Virus record (IMG/VR): IMGVR_UViG_3300042522_000700
Location: 1 to 64,000 of that record
Reading direction: 5' to 3' (one strand)
DNA length: 64,000 nt
DNA from: a virus
Shown here in pieces: positions 49,958 to 60,008 of this stretch. Under the pieces are notes generated by a model. That model was not told the origin of the DNA. It saw only the letters and a program-made list of their open reading frames with translations, and searched no databases. Every line of letters begins with the position of its first letter. The first letter of the stretch is position 1. The translations under genes and the position numbers were made by a program.

Positions 49958-50599
49958 TTATTTGTTGACTCTTTTCTCTACACCAGCGATGCCAGTAGCA
50001 GCGCCATCGGTAATGGCGGTAGCTGTAGGCGTTTCGACTGTCCAGTATGAATATTGGAATTCTACAGAGAACTCAGAAATTTGATCATTGCTATCATAAC
50101 CAAGATCAATTTGTGATACATTGGTTGGGAAAGCATGATGTAAAGTATATTCTCTGAGGATAGTTCCTCTTTCGCTATTATTTTTTTCGAGTTGTTTTAC
50201 TCTAACTGCTGCTGCCATATAACCTTGATCACCTGTTTGTGAAGGTCTGAATTTGGGAGCATTGTTGCCATTGTGAGTATTAATAGCTTCAAGCCATTGC
50301 TCAAAATAGGCACGAATTTTCATGTCCTTATCATTGAAGAAGGTTGGGGACCATGTATCAAAAGTTCTATCGCCAGCAATTTTGACTGTTCTACCTCTAA
50401 AAGGAACTTCAATAACACCTATTTGGGAAGCAGGAAGAGCAGCAGACTTACAAAGAAGATCTACTAAATTTTTGTCATCTCCAGTAGCAGATGGATTGCC
50501 TGCTCCCAAATCACTTGGCCATACAATATCGATGGCGAACATGTTAGGCTTAGTACCTTGACCAATCCTTGAAATAAAATCGTTAATTTTTGTTGCCAT
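49958..50599 (-). CDS. gp19: Tail tube protein gp19
   Basis: The 213-aa protein contains NMFAIDIVWPSDLGAG, IGVIEVPFRGRTVKIAGDRT, and FNDKDMKIRAYFEQWLEAIN, the gp19 signature. Hexamers stack to form the inner tube through which DNA is injected. It follows gp18 on the same strand with a 33-nt gap. Confidence 0.95.
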   Translation of the reverse strand: MATKINDFISRIGQGTKPNMFAIDIVWPSDLGAGNPSATGDDKNLVDLLCKSAALPASQIGVIEVPFRGRTVKIAGDRTFDTWSPTFFNDKDMKIRAYFEQWLEAINTHNGNNAPKFRPSQTGDQGYMAAAVRVKQLEKNNSERGTILREYTLHHAFPTNVSQIDLGYDSNDQISEFSVEFQYSYWTVETPTATAITDGAATGIAGVEKRVNK

Positions 50600-50632
50600 T
50601 GTTTTTTACCTCGTTGTTTTGTTTGTGATTAA

Positions 50633-52876
50633 TCAGCGACCAACTACTTCAGCAAACGAAACACCAGTCTTAGTAGCCGTTAAGGTTACAGTGATATAGT
50701 TGATAGAACGGGTTGGTTTAATATAAATTTCAGCAACAAATTCGTTACGATCAATTACATCTGGAGTATTGTTTGAATCATCACAAACAACCAGGAAGTC
50801 GGTTACACCTCTTCTTGCCTGAACTTCACCCATATAGGAATTTAGAGCACTAGCAAAAGATGCTCTAGTTGTTTCATCATTCTGTTCGAATAGAACTTGC
50901 TTGGCAAGTCCTTCTGCTCTCTTTTGAACATTGAGGAATAAACGACGAACGTTAATTCTGTCAAAAGCACTTGGTGAAGCAAGAGCAGTTTTATCACCAA
51001 ATAGAGTTACACCTGAGCCAGGGAAAGAAACAATAGGATTGATTCTTGCCTGATAAAGCTCATCTCTATCAGCTTTGTTTGGATTGTAAGCTAATTTAAC
51101 AGCGTTACGTAGTGAACCTCTGTTTACCCCAGCAGGCGAATACCAATCATCTAAAGTTGCTGAAGTAGCTACACATAAACCAGCGATATCTCCGTTACAT
51201 GGAATATAACGATACTTATCATTGAAACGGTCATAGAAATACTTATAACCACTATCAAATATTCCATAAGATGTTGATGCTAAACCATTAAAGAAATTAA
51301 TAGTATTAATTTTTTGCTGTGAAGTAGTTAAAGCACCACTAGAACCTACTTGGTTTCCTTTATGTGGTGATACAAAAGCAATACAATCTTTTCTTGAAGC
51401 AGCAATTGAAAGAACTTTTGCCGCTTTTGCTTTAGTGTCTGATTCTAATGCCATAGATCCACCCATTAGTACAAAATCTACGACAGTAGCTTCAGTATCT
51501 AAGAAAAGATCATAAGCTAAGCCAATCTCGGCTGAGTTATATTCGTAATCATCTGTGCCACCATAAAGAGTATTTGGTGATACTAAAGCTAGATTAAATT
51601 TATCTCCAGCTTCTAGATCGGTTGACTCTAGACCCCAAGCATAGTAAGAATAACCTCCACCAGCGTTGTAATTAGTAGAAGGATGAGCGCCAGTAAATAC
51701 GTAAGATGATTGCTCGTTAATTACAGTTCTGTAATAAGTGTTAGCACTTTCGGTGCTTCTTCCATCGGCAAGTTTTGAAAGATAAGTAAATCTTTCTATG
51801 ACATTATTTGCTGAACCAGAGATAGCACCAGTTAAATCAATAACAGCTACGTGTACTTCGTCCCATTCAATTCCTCTAGAAGAAGCATAGTCAGAAGTTC
51901 CTGGGCGAGGACCAACAGCAGATAACTTAATGCCAGTAGTTTGACCCATGCCGTAGGTAATTTCTGTGTTAGTGTACCAATCAGAAACGGCAGTTACAGC
52001 AATTGCTGTGTTATTTACTGAAGCTACTTGGAAAGTGACATCAGGACCAGTTGTGCCAATTAAAGCAGCAGCAACAGTAATTGTATTTCCTACAATATAT
52101 CCAGCGCCACCATTGACTACAGTAACATTAACTGTTCCGCCAGCTCCACCACCAGCATCGGCAATGGTTACAGTGACAGTTAATCCGGCGCCAGTTCCCC
52201 CAGTAGTAGCAACACCAGTATAAGTTCCAGGAGTTCTGGTAGCAGAAATAGGACTTATCGAATTGATGGTTGAAACTACACCAGTATCTGGAGTATCTAA
52301 AGTATCTGAAGTTGTAATTAACTCTGAACCGCCAGTTAATAAAACTGTAGCTACGTTTGTTTGAGAATTCCAGTAAATTACTTCGGCAGTTTTTCCACCA
52401 GTAAATGTTAGGATAGTACCCTGCTGAACATCTGCTGGATCCTGATTCAAGGTTACGTATTGATCGGCACCTCTATCAATTACAGCAACTAGAAGTGAAT
52501 TACCCCAGGTTCCGGCAGTTCTAGCAACAAAAGGTTCCGAAATAGAACCACCAGAAATCCAATCCTGATCGTTCTTAACTAAGTAACCACCATCGGTAGT
52601 AGCATTTTCTACGTTGGTAGCCGAACGAACTACAGCTAATCTACCACCGTAGTTTAAAAATTCGGAAGCAACATACCAATCTTCGGCGTTAGCATCTGAA
52701 GGTTTGCCAAATACATCGATAAGTTGTTTCTGTGAACTTACATTCACAATTTCATCAATAGGTCCTTTTTGAAATGTAGAAGCAAATGCGGCAGTAATCT
52801 GTTGAGCACCAGTGATTACAGCATTTGATAAATCACGCTCCTTAATTACAATTCCAGGCGAGACTTGACTTGCCAT
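50633..52876 (-). CDS. gp18: Contractile tail sheath protein gp18
   Basis: The 747-aa protein starts MASQVSPGIVIKERDLSNAV and ends with INYITVTLTATKTGVSFAEV, the conserved ends of T4 sheath protein. Residues about 215-290 are a Gly/Thr/Val-rich beta insertion (GTGAGLTVTVTIADAGGGAG, GYIVGNTITVAAALIG) resembling one in the Ig-like protein at 21490-22428. Sheath subunits contract to drive the tube through the envelope. A CATAAATA late promoter precedes it. Confidence 0.97.
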   Translation of the reverse strand: MASQVSPGIVIKERDLSNAVITGAQQITAAFASTFQKGPIDEIVNVSSQKQLIDVFGKPSDANAEDWYVASEFLNYGGRLAVVRSATNVENATTDGGYLVKNDQDWISGGSISEPFVARTAGTWGNSLLVAVIDRGADQYVTLNQDPADVQQGTILTFTGGKTAEVIYWNSQTNVATVLLTGGSELITTSDTLDTPDTGVVSTINSISPISATRTPGTYTGVATTGGTGAGLTVTVTIADAGGGAGGTVNVTVVNGGAGYIVGNTITVAAALIGTTGPDVTFQVASVNNTAIAVTAVSDWYTNTEITYGMGQTTGIKLSAVGPRPGTSDYASSRGIEWDEVHVAVIDLTGAISGSANNVIERFTYLSKLADGRSTESANTYYRTVINEQSSYVFTGAHPSTNYNAGGGYSYYAWGLESTDLEAGDKFNLALVSPNTLYGGTDDYEYNSAEIGLAYDLFLDTEATVVDFVLMGGSMALESDTKAKAAKVLSIAASRKDCIAFVSPHKGNQVGSSGALTTSQQKINTINFFNGLASTSYGIFDSGYKYFYDRFNDKYRYIPCNGDIAGLCVATSATLDDWYSPAGVNRGSLRNAVKLAYNPNKADRDELYQARINPIVSFPGSGVTLFGDKTALASPSAFDRINVRRLFLNVQKRAEGLAKQVLFEQNDETTRASFASALNSYMGEVQARRGVTDFLVVCDDSNNTPDVIDRNEFVAEIYIKPTRSINYITVTLTATKTGVSFAEVVGR

Positions 52877-52915
52877 TTTATTCTCCTCTCGGTTTTATCC
52901 ATTTAAATCTAAAAT

Positions 52916-52923
52916 TATTTATG
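52916..52923 (-). promoter_or_regulatory. Late promoter of gp18
   Basis: The minus strand reads CATAAATA, 40 nt before the sheath ATG, just before the gp17 stop. Confidence 0.6.
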
Positions 52924-52927
52924 AAAA

Positions 52928-54574
52928 TCAGTTGTTCCACATATACGATACATCTTCTTGTGTATCTCCATACCAAACAATACCATCTTCAACAAATCCT
53001 TCGTCTCCTTCTAGACCAGTTACGATGAAACCAAACGGAGACATGTCTTGTTCTATCTGATTTTTTTGCTCTTCATAAATTCTTTTACGAACATCATTGT
53101 CCGTCATTTCTTTAAAATAATCTTGAACTGCCAACCATCCAAAAATTACTAAGCACATTACAAGATCATCGTGGAATCCGTCGTCCGCCTCAAAAGATTG
53201 CTTTTTCTGTATGAATGTCGTAAGCTCAGATATAATTTCGTAATCTCTAAACAATAATTTGTCGTCTTCAATTAATTGTTTAATATTTTGACATCCAACT
53301 TTTTTCACGGTGATGGACATTTTAATTCCTAGTTGTGTCTTGTTGCCAGAGAATCCTTGACCAACAATCTGACCAGCTCTACCTCTCATAGAACACATTA
53401 ATACATTAGGGTACTCTAAATCATAGTTGAGAATAGATGCTACCTGATCGCCAACATCATTTACTTCACATAAAACATAGGCATTGTTGTATGCTCTAGC
53501 AACGTCATTGATGACGTTTGGAAAAAGCATCGGTTTTATTTCGTTGTTTCTGTATTTTGCTACAACTTTATATGGTACAGTAGTAATATCAAACACAATA
53601 AACGCCGAATAGTCTCCACCAATACCTCTCGCTACGTCAGCAGTCATAATATATTCACGCTTTTCATCCGGCGTTTCGTACACATCCAATCCTTTATTTG
53701 AACTAATTGGAGTATCAAATACAAGTGATCTCAATTTAGAAGCGGCAATAAGTGTATCAACCGATCCTAAGAATTCACACTCAAATTCCTGAGTGAACTG
53801 CCGTTCAGAAGTGTTCTTAATCGTTTCTTCTTTCCACTTAGCATCACGACCAGGAACTTCTGACCAGTGAACCTCAGTCCAAATATAATTGTTTCTTTGG
53901 TTTTGAGCATCTACCCACAACTTATAGAAGTGGTTCATACCATATGGGGTAGAAATAATAATAACTTTAGTTCTTTGACCAGATGAAATAGTGGGATATA
54001 CAGACGAGAAGAAGTCGTCAGCAATATGGTTTGGTACGAAAGCAAATTCGTCCAAGAAGATAATGTTGAATGACATTCCTCGAACGGCAGATGCTGAGGT
54101 TGACGCTGCCATAATCTTGGAACCATTCTCAAGTTCCATCGAACCTTTGTTCCATGAGAGAACACCCTGCTGTAACCACTTTGGAAGATTTTCGTATGCC
54201 GTCTGTAATCTTCCTAGTAGGTCACGAGCAGTAGATGCTTTGTTTGCTAGAATGCCGATGTTAGAGCTATCGTTAAACAACGCATAGTGAAGCAGATAGG
54301 AAACAACAACAGTTGATTTTCCAGTCTGCCTTGGGAGCTTAGCAATGTTAAATCTGTTTTCGTGAAATTTTTTGACTAACTCTTTCTGAAAGTCATACAT
54401 TCTAAAGGGTATTAAACCCTCATCAACCTGAACAATTTTAACGTAGTTTAGGGCGAAATATACTGGATCTTCTTTACATTTTAAATATTCTTTAATTTCT
54501 GCTTTTGTCCAATTGTGGGGAACGTTTGCTTTTTTTAAAAGCGGATTCCCCAAATAAATTTGATCACTACTCAT
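52928..54574 (-). CDS. gp17: Terminase large subunit gp17
   Basis: The 548-aa packaging motor has Walker A RQTGKSTV (about 84), Walker B IIFLDEFAF, and coupling motif IISTPYG. RNase H-like nuclease acids follow in MTADVARGIGGDY, CEVNDVGD and GFHDDLVM. It cuts concatemers and pumps DNA into the head by a headful mechanism. It overlaps the zinc-ribbon gene by 8 nt. Confidence 0.97.
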   Translation of the reverse strand: MSSDQIYLGNPLLKKANVPHNWTKAEIKEYLKCKEDPVYFALNYVKIVQVDEGLIPFRMYDFQKELVKKFHENRFNIAKLPRQTGKSTVVVSYLLHYALFNDSSNIGILANKASTARDLLGRLQTAYENLPKWLQQGVLSWNKGSMELENGSKIMAASTSASAVRGMSFNIIFLDEFAFVPNHIADDFFSSVYPTISSGQRTKVIIISTPYGMNHFYKLWVDAQNQRNNYIWTEVHWSEVPGRDAKWKEETIKNTSERQFTQEFECEFLGSVDTLIAASKLRSLVFDTPISSNKGLDVYETPDEKREYIMTADVARGIGGDYSAFIVFDITTVPYKVVAKYRNNEIKPMLFPNVINDVARAYNNAYVLCEVNDVGDQVASILNYDLEYPNVLMCSMRGRAGQIVGQGFSGNKTQLGIKMSITVKKVGCQNIKQLIEDDKLLFRDYEIISELTTFIQKKQSFEADDGFHDDLVMCLVIFGWLAVQDYFKEMTDNDVRKRIYEEQKNQIEQDMSPFGFIVTGLEGDEGFVEDGIVWYGDTQEDVSYMWNN

Positions 54575-54803
54575 CTAATGCCCTCTTTAAATCTTTATCA
54601 ACAGCATCCATATTATTTAATCTATTCTCCCACCCCTTGCCATCGGTGGTTCCCTTACAAGGATTGATACATGTATTATCTCCAAATTTGTCACAAACTA
54701 AAGAAGCAAGTTCTGATTCATCGCCTTTCTTGTTTGTGCCAGTCCAAAAATGCTGGTTGTCAATCCATTGAGCACCACACTTTGGACATGTTTTGGTATT
54801 CAT
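54567..54803 (-). CDS. Small zinc-ribbon protein upstream of gp17
   Basis: The 78-aa protein starts MNTKTCPKCGAQWIDNQHFW and has a second Cys pair (LVCDKFGDNTCINPC). This gives a likely zinc site. The pattern is known from other cyanophages as a short conserved protein next to terminase. Function is unknown. I use the ATG at 54803; one at 54812 is three codons earlier. Confidence 0.7.
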   Translation of the reverse strand: MNTKTCPKCGAQWIDNQHFWTGTNKKGDESELASLVCDKFGDNTCINPCKGTTDGKGWENRLNNMDAVDKDLKRALDE

Positions 54804-54890
54804 AGTTCTCACCTGTATAAGGTTAATATTATATTTAGAATACGATGTTTGTGGTGTTACAATAGTTACCGAAGTTTTGTTAAGGAATCC

Positions 54891-55373
54891 TCACCCTTCG
54901 TGCTTATTGTCCATGTACTTAGCAGCAGAATCAATGTAGTCAGCAGCAAGAGTTACTTTGGACTGAACCCAACCAGGAACCTGCATTGTTGGTGATTTGA
55001 TCGATGACATTAGACGATCACAGCAGTGCTTAATTTCTTCGAGTTGGTTAAGGATCATTGCTCCTTCATCATCAAGTTCTCTGCCCATGGCGACATCAAT
55101 ATGATTTTCTACCATACCAAGAGATTCTTTTATTTGTTTAAAAGATTTTTTCTTTTTGTATTCTGCTTTCATTTTCTTTTCCATTGCTAGTAAGTGTTTG
55201 TAGTAATCTGGAAATTCATCTAAATGCTGTAGAGCAATTTCGTAAGCAGCTTTGTGGTCAGTAACATGCTCACGCTCTACAGTAGAACCAACTTCGGCTT
55301 GACGTATAACATATTTAACAGAGACGCCATGTTTTCTGGCTATTTCTCTTTCGGAAGGAACTCTTTTTTTCAT
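54891..55373 (-). CDS. Helical conserved protein with HTH-like start
   Basis: The 160-aa protein begins MKKRVPSEREIARKHGVSVK, a helix-turn-helix-like segment, then a charged helix (KMKAEYKKKKSFKQIKESLG). The C-terminal module VPGWVQSKVTLAADYIDSAA is common in cyanophage structural genes. It might bind DNA or the virion. The ATG shares a base with the stop upstream (TAATG). Confidence 0.65.
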   Translation of the reverse strand: MKKRVPSEREIARKHGVSVKYVIRQAEVGSTVEREHVTDHKAAYEIALQHLDEFPDYYKHLLAMEKKMKAEYKKKKSFKQIKESLGMVENHIDVAMGRELDDEGAMILNQLEEIKHCCDRLMSSIKSPTMQVPGWVQSKVTLAADYIDSAAKYMDNKHEG

Positions 55374-56737
55374 TAGTAAATCTCCCTCCATTGAAGACCA
55401 GCTCGGATTGTTGCTGAGTTGTTATTTAAATTTGTGACTATAATTGCATAGACTTCTGATGATGTTGAATCAAAATTTTGAACGATAATATTTTTCTTGG
55501 CAGAAGAAATTGAACCAGTTGATGCAGCAGATAAAGAGTTCTGTGATGCCCCAGCAGTCACATAACCACCAAACAAAGTATCTCCATCAGCAACAGTATA
55601 TCCAGTAGCTCCTACAGAATACTGAACACCACTATCAGCATCTACATCCGTCCAAGAAAGTGTGCCTGCTAAACTTGCTTCACTTGGAAGCTTGACAATC
55701 CTAAATGCCATGGATTCGCCAAGTGGATACAAAGCAATATTGTTTAGTTTTACCGAAATTCTATTTGGGTAATTATTGAAAGTATTTTTGAGACGAATTG
55801 CTAATACTGGTAGCGAAGCACCAGCTCCCACTGTTCTGGCAGTAGTCATTAACTGCATGAAATCAATACCACTTTCTGTGTATCCACCTTCTGACATTAC
55901 GGTGGAACAAATCTGATCCATGGAACCACCAGAAGTTGTGCCTGTGTTTAGGATCTCACATCTTACTGGGAGGTTTGGATTAGACATATAAACTTCTGAT
56001 AGCACATTCGAGCAGTAATATTCGTGTGCTAAAATGATCTGTCCATTGTGAACAAATCCACAACGAATTCTACCAACACCAAGCCACTGAAAGTCAATAT
56101 AAACCAGTTGAGTTTTTGATGTGTTGATATTAAACTTGGAAGGACCAGTTCCATCACAAGGATCAATACTCCATTCTGATTGAGGAACTCTTCTCTTGTA
56201 ATCTCCTACTGTCTCTTCGCTAGCACTACCACCAGCATATGAACGAACTACAAAATTGAGTGTGCCGTTGGTTGTGCCGTCAGAAGTTCCATTACCAACT
56301 TGCTCAAAGTAAATGCCATCTCTATCATCAAAGTATCCAGTTCTTTTGGTTACATTCTGTTGGGCGTAACCAAAACATACCGAACTAAAGATAACTTGAG
56401 ATTTACCTGGCTGGTAATGATGATAGAACTTTGTTTGGTGAGAAGCACTAGAAGCAACATTAGATGTTGTTGTCATCGTAGCACATGCTTTATTCACGTT
56501 ATATTGAATGTTTCCGCCATTCAATTTTTTATCGTTGAAGTTAGGGTCAATAGCATAAAGGTGCTTATAGTCACCAAGAGTGAATGTCTCAGCAACTCTC
56601 AAACGACCAAAGGCATCAACCGCAGTCGCACCAGTTCCAGCAGTAAGATTACCGAAGTTATCGGCAATCATAACTACTTCAAAGTTTGTTTTTTCCTGTG
56701 GTAGGAAATCTTCGTAATGTTTACTATACTGTGCCAT
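55373..56737 (-). CDS. Virion structural protein
   Basis: The 454-aa beta-rich protein MAQYSKHYEDFLPQEKTNFE contains VDAFGRLRVAETFTLGDYKH, a start shared by conserved cyanophage structural proteins in the neck/terminase region. Most of the rest is strands with Gly/Ser/Asn loops. It is co-directional and single-base coupled with neighbours on both sides. Its exact place on the particle is unknown. Confidence 0.75.
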   Translation of the reverse strand: MAQYSKHYEDFLPQEKTNFEVVMIADNFGNLTAGTGATAVDAFGRLRVAETFTLGDYKHLYAIDPNFNDKKLNGGNIQYNVNKACATMTTTSNVASSASHQTKFYHHYQPGKSQVIFSSVCFGYAQQNVTKRTGYFDDRDGIYFEQVGNGTSDGTTNGTLNFVVRSYAGGSASEETVGDYKRRVPQSEWSIDPCDGTGPSKFNINTSKTQLVYIDFQWLGVGRIRCGFVHNGQIILAHEYYCSNVLSEVYMSNPNLPVRCEILNTGTTSGGSMDQICSTVMSEGGYTESGIDFMQLMTTARTVGAGASLPVLAIRLKNTFNNYPNRISVKLNNIALYPLGESMAFRIVKLPSEASLAGTLSWTDVDADSGVQYSVGATGYTVADGDTLFGGYVTAGASQNSLSAASTGSISSAKKNIIVQNFDSTSSEVYAIIVTNLNNNSATIRAGLQWREIY

Positions 56738-57000
56738 CAGTTTGCAAAGGCGATTTTAGTTACTTTGACATTAGAACCACCCGCTGATGAGGCTAGCAGT
56801 TGATCACCAGTTTTTTGAATATATACAACCTCATATTCTTTCATGGTAAAAGAACCAAGAATATCGGTATCAGTAGAATCTTTTACTAACAATGCTGACA
56901 TAGCATTCTGATTATTGAATACTCTAACCAGAGTAGCACTACCAACACTACTTGAAGCAGTCAAACTAGTCTCTTGATTTAATAATTTAAGAACTTGCAT
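56737..57000 (-). CDS. Small beta-rich structural protein
   Basis: The 87-aa protein (ASSSVGSATLVRVFNNQNAM, KEYEVVYIQKTGDQLLASSA) has the length and strand pattern of a compact beta sandwich, possibly a head or neck decoration protein. The family is not recognised. It is single-base coupled to the 454-aa structural gene. An AATAAATA late-promoter-like site lies 21 nt upstream. Confidence 0.65.
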   Translation of the reverse strand: MQVLKLLNQETSLTASSSVGSATLVRVFNNQNAMSALLVKDSTDTDILGSFTMKEYEVVYIQKTGDQLLASSAGGSNVKVTKIAFAN

Positions 57001-57020
57001 TTTATTTGTGGTTTATTTTA

Positions 57021-57028
57021 TATTTATT
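57021..57028 (-). promoter_or_regulatory. Late promoter-like site before the 87-aa structural gene
   Basis: The minus strand reads AATAAATA, overlapping the gp16 stop region and 21 nt before the ATG at 57000. Confidence 0.45.
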
Positions 57029-57443
57029 CCTCTCCAATTTTTCCCATCTCTTTGATCATTTTTTGAAGATCGGCAGTGCTGCCGACAAACATTGTATTGT
57101 TAACTGTGGTAGGTCCTTTGCCTTTGACGGGAGCATCAAGATCCTTCATCTTCTTCTGAAGATCAATTAATTTATCGGTCATGTCTGAGACCTGCTTCAT
57201 AGCGTTCACAGCGACTTCAAATGCTCGGGGGTGCCCAGACTCCTGAGCGACCTCTAAGGCGCCTTGTACGGCCTCCTGGCCCTTCTCTATGAGGTCGTAG
57301 AGCTGACCCCTGGTATATTCGTAATCTTTTTCTGGATCTTCTTTCTTAACTGGGGCAGCTGGCTTTTCTTGTATAATTTCTGTTTCTTCTGATGTAACTT
57401 CAATGTCAAATATTTGTTCCATATTCTTTTCAAAATCATTCAT
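57024..57443 (-). CDS. gp16: Terminase small subunit gp16
   Basis: The 139-aa protein has an acidic N-terminus. The gp16 core follows: YEYTRGQLYDLIEKGQEAVQ, VAQESGHPRAFEVAVNAMKQ, DKLIDLQKKMKDLD, a coiled-coil oligomer that regulates gp17 ATPase and selects DNA. The start overlaps the gp15 stop (ATGA). Confidence 0.9.
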   Translation of the reverse strand: MNDFEKNMEQIFDIEVTSEETEIIQEKPAAPVKKEDPEKDYEYTRGQLYDLIEKGQEAVQGALEVAQESGHPRAFEVAVNAMKQVSDMTDKLIDLQKKMKDLDAPVKGKGPTTVNNTMFVGSTADLQKMIKEMGKIGEE

Positions 57444-58252
57444 AGTAGATCAATCTCTCCATTAAATCCAAAGTCATCATCTGCTGTCAATAAAGCATCA
57501 TCTAAAGCATTGATAACACCGTCATCATTTTTATCTTCAAGTGCTTTTGGTGTGTATGTAAATCTAGCATTACGCCTGTTTTGATCTAAATCACCAACAG
57601 TTTCGTAAATAATTGCCTTACGAATGATATCGGCTTGATTGAAGGGACCGTAGATATATGACTTAGCAGTGAACTGAAAAGTCCAAATAATTTGTCTTCT
57701 GCCTTTAAAATCATCATCCCAAGAATCATCAAGATCAACACTATTTAATACAATGGCAACGTCTTTCTTTTCATCCATTTCAGGAATAAAATTGATGGTG
57801 ACGTTAAAATTTGGTTGAAAGTATGGTAAAATTTGTTCTACAATCTGTAGTCCATCATCCTGTGACTTAACCAAAACACCGAGTTCAAAGCTAATGTTGT
57901 ATGGTACTGGAACATACTGTACTTTTACTTCGTTACCATTATCAGCAATAATGCTACGATATTTTTGAACTGGACTTACTTTACGACCACCATCGTAATT
58001 AATGCCAGTCATTTCAAAATAGATACGAGGGATTCTCATGTACTCGTAAGGAGCACCTGGAGTAGGATCAATGTTCTCCTCAATTCTACGAACAAATTTA
58101 TCCTTTGGACCATATCCAATAGGAACTTTTTGAACTTCTAGCATCTCCCCCGTCTGGGGATCTTTACGTTGAACTTCTAAATTATTAAAAAGAGTTCCGA
58201 ATCCGACAACTGTTTTTTTAATTGCCTCGTTATAAAAATGTGTACCTAACAT
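57440..58252 (-). CDS. gp15: Tail terminator/sheath stabiliser gp15
   Basis: The 270-aa protein MLGTHFYNEAIKKTVVGFGT contains VPIGYGPKDKFVRRIEENID, and PRIYFEMTGINYDGGRK, typical of T4 gp15, which caps the tail and joins it to the neck. The C-terminus carries a DKNDDGVINALDDALL segment that looks like a Ca-binding EF-hand loop. It shares one base with gp14. Confidence 0.94.
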   Translation of the reverse strand: MLGTHFYNEAIKKTVVGFGTLFNNLEVQRKDPQTGEMLEVQKVPIGYGPKDKFVRRIEENIDPTPGAPYEYMRIPRIYFEMTGINYDGGRKVSPVQKYRSIIADNGNEVKVQYVPVPYNISFELGVLVKSQDDGLQIVEQILPYFQPNFNVTINFIPEMDEKKDVAIVLNSVDLDDSWDDDFKGRRQIIWTFQFTAKSYIYGPFNQADIIRKAIIYETVGDLDQNRRNARFTYTPKALEDKNDDGVINALDDALLTADDDFGFNGEIDLL

Positions 58253-59124
58253 TAGAAGCTATCCATAAAATTACCATACTCACCGAAAGGATTACCCTCA
58301 GAAAAATCTAAAAGATTATCGGCAGTGTCTTCAATGTATTTATTTTCTTCGTAATTGTTATTTGGATCTTCTAATGTAGAGAAAGATTCAACTGTCCACG
58401 AAGCTTCACTATCTTCTCCAACAATATTTTCTTCTTCGACAAATGTTCCTGTTCTGGTGATAACAGTAAGTATTCTTGTTTCTGGATCCCATTTCGAAAC
58501 TTTTGCCGTAACGTCTGATACAGATCCAGTTACAATTTCACCAACGATATAATCTTCCGTACCACTATCTTCTAGCATAACAATGTCTATAGCTGGAGAT
58601 AGAATGCTTTCAATCAGATCTATATCGGCAACTCCAGTATTAATGGATTCGTTGCCCATTTCATAAATTTCGGCAGTAATAGAATAGAATGGCAATTGAC
58701 CAAATTGGAAAAATACTTCTTCTACTTGAACAAATTTAATTTCATACAAGTCTTTGGTTAGTGGGAAGAATAAAAGATCACCTTCTAATGGTCTTTTGTC
58801 CAAACCAAAAGCAGTACCCTCTTGTACCCATCTTCGAGAAGAAACATTAAATCTAATTTCTTGTGTTATTTTAAGACCAAATTTACTAATAAATTCAGAC
58901 TCACCAAAACCACCTACATTCTGTAAAAGCATTTCAATTTGAAATTGCTCTTCAAATTTAGAGTAAATTAAATCATCTAAAGTGTTTTCTTTAAGAAGAG
59001 TTCTTGGTAGATAATAGATATCCGAACCGAACAGCTTAATCTGCTCGTCAACAAGATCCTGAACTAGGTCTTGTTCACCTTGGTAACCATCGTAGTAGCT
59101 TGGAAAATAAGGACTAGTAGGCAT
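58252..59124 (-). CDS. gp14: Neck protein gp14
   Basis: The 290-aa protein starts MPTSPYFPSYYDGYQGEQDL and contains DEQIKLFGSDIYYLPRTLLK, and NVSSRRWVQEGT, matching T4-like gp14 of the head-tail connector. A beta-rich Val/Asp domain at about 180-260 (DYIVGEIVTGSVSDVTAKVS) is a cyanophage addition. It is one nt from gp13. Confidence 0.94.
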   Translation of the reverse strand: MPTSPYFPSYYDGYQGEQDLVQDLVDEQIKLFGSDIYYLPRTLLKENTLDDLIYSKFEEQFQIEMLLQNVGGFGESEFISKFGLKITQEIRFNVSSRRWVQEGTAFGLDKRPLEGDLLFFPLTKDLYEIKFVQVEEVFFQFGQLPFYSITAEIYEMGNESINTGVADIDLIESILSPAIDIVMLEDSGTEDYIVGEIVTGSVSDVTAKVSKWDPETRILTVITRTGTFVEEENIVGEDSEASWTVESFSTLEDPNNNYEENKYIEDTADNLLDFSEGNPFGEYGNFMDSF

Positions 59125-59125
59125 C

Positions 59126-59956
59126 TTATCCGATCATATCCATTGGTGGTAGGGAGTAATCTGTGAGCATTCTTGCTTCTAAATCTTTAACTTCGGCATC
59201 GCCATCCTCCCAGATCTGACGACCGTTTAATGTAATGCCACCAGGCAATTGGACGTTGTTATACTTAATCAGGTTTTGACCCCACTGGCGCTTCATCAAA
59301 GCAGTGGCATAACGCTTCACAAAGCTATCATTCCAAATTTGATTCCATGCTTGAGGGTCTAACGCTCGATAACATTCAATAACTAAATATCTACCTTCTA
59401 TAATTCTTTGTTTATCAATATCAAGATATAATCTATCTTGGCGTTTGTTGAAACGGTATTGTACTAATCCACCAACGTTAACCACCATGTCAAGAGTTTC
59501 AAAATACTGCTTGATCATATAGTAGTATGACATGTCAAAGTTACCAAAAGTATAACCAGATGAGAAAGAAAAGATATCAAGTAGGAAATACTGGTTACTT
59601 AATCCCCACATTTCATTGGAAGAAAGATTAGAAGTAACTCCAAATACTCTTTCTATACCAATTACGTGATCAGGAACTTCTATAAAGTTTTTTCTATTTT
59701 CCCACACAGATCCATCTGGATCATCTGTAGAAGTAATTTCGTCGGTCTCATTAAATCTTACTACATCTTCAGCAGTAAATTCATGCTTTAGATACATCTT
59801 CTCAATACCATCGTAATGGTATTCTTGATAATACTGTATAGCTGTATCGATGATATCATCAACCTGAGTATCGGCAATATTGATCTGTAACACTGGAGCA
59901 CCCAGCTGTCTTTTACAATAATCAATAAGTTGCTGTCTTGATGATGGCTGTGCCAT
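59126..59956 (-). CDS. gp13: Neck protein gp13
   Basis: The 276-aa protein contains LIDYCKRQLGAPVLQINIAD and VPDHVIGIERVFGV, then FDMSYYYMIKQYFETLDMVV, the gp13 connector signature. It forms the neck together with gp14. Its late promoter lies in the loop of the preceding terminator. Confidence 0.94.
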   Translation of the reverse strand: MAQPSSRQQLIDYCKRQLGAPVLQINIADTQVDDIIDTAIQYYQEYHYDGIEKMYLKHEFTAEDVVRFNETDEITSTDDPDGSVWENRKNFIEVPDHVIGIERVFGVTSNLSSNEMWGLSNQYFLLDIFSFSSGYTFGNFDMSYYYMIKQYFETLDMVVNVGGLVQYRFNKRQDRLYLDIDKQRIIEGRYLVIECYRALDPQAWNQIWNDSFVKRYATALMKRQWGQNLIKYNNVQLPGGITLNGRQIWEDGDAEVKDLEARMLTDYSLPPMDMIG

Positions 59957-59969
59957 TTAGATAGATACA

Positions 59970-60000
59970 AAAAATCCCTTCTTGTATTTATCAAGAAGGG
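59970..60000 (-). terminator. Terminator of the 60-aa gene with a late promoter in its loop
   Basis: The minus strand reads CCCTTCTTG, loop containing GATAAATA, CAAGAAGGG and then ATTTTTT. The 9-bp stem is perfect. GATAAATA (59992-59985) is the gp13 late promoter. Confidence 0.8.
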
Positions 60001-60008
60001 ACTTAAGG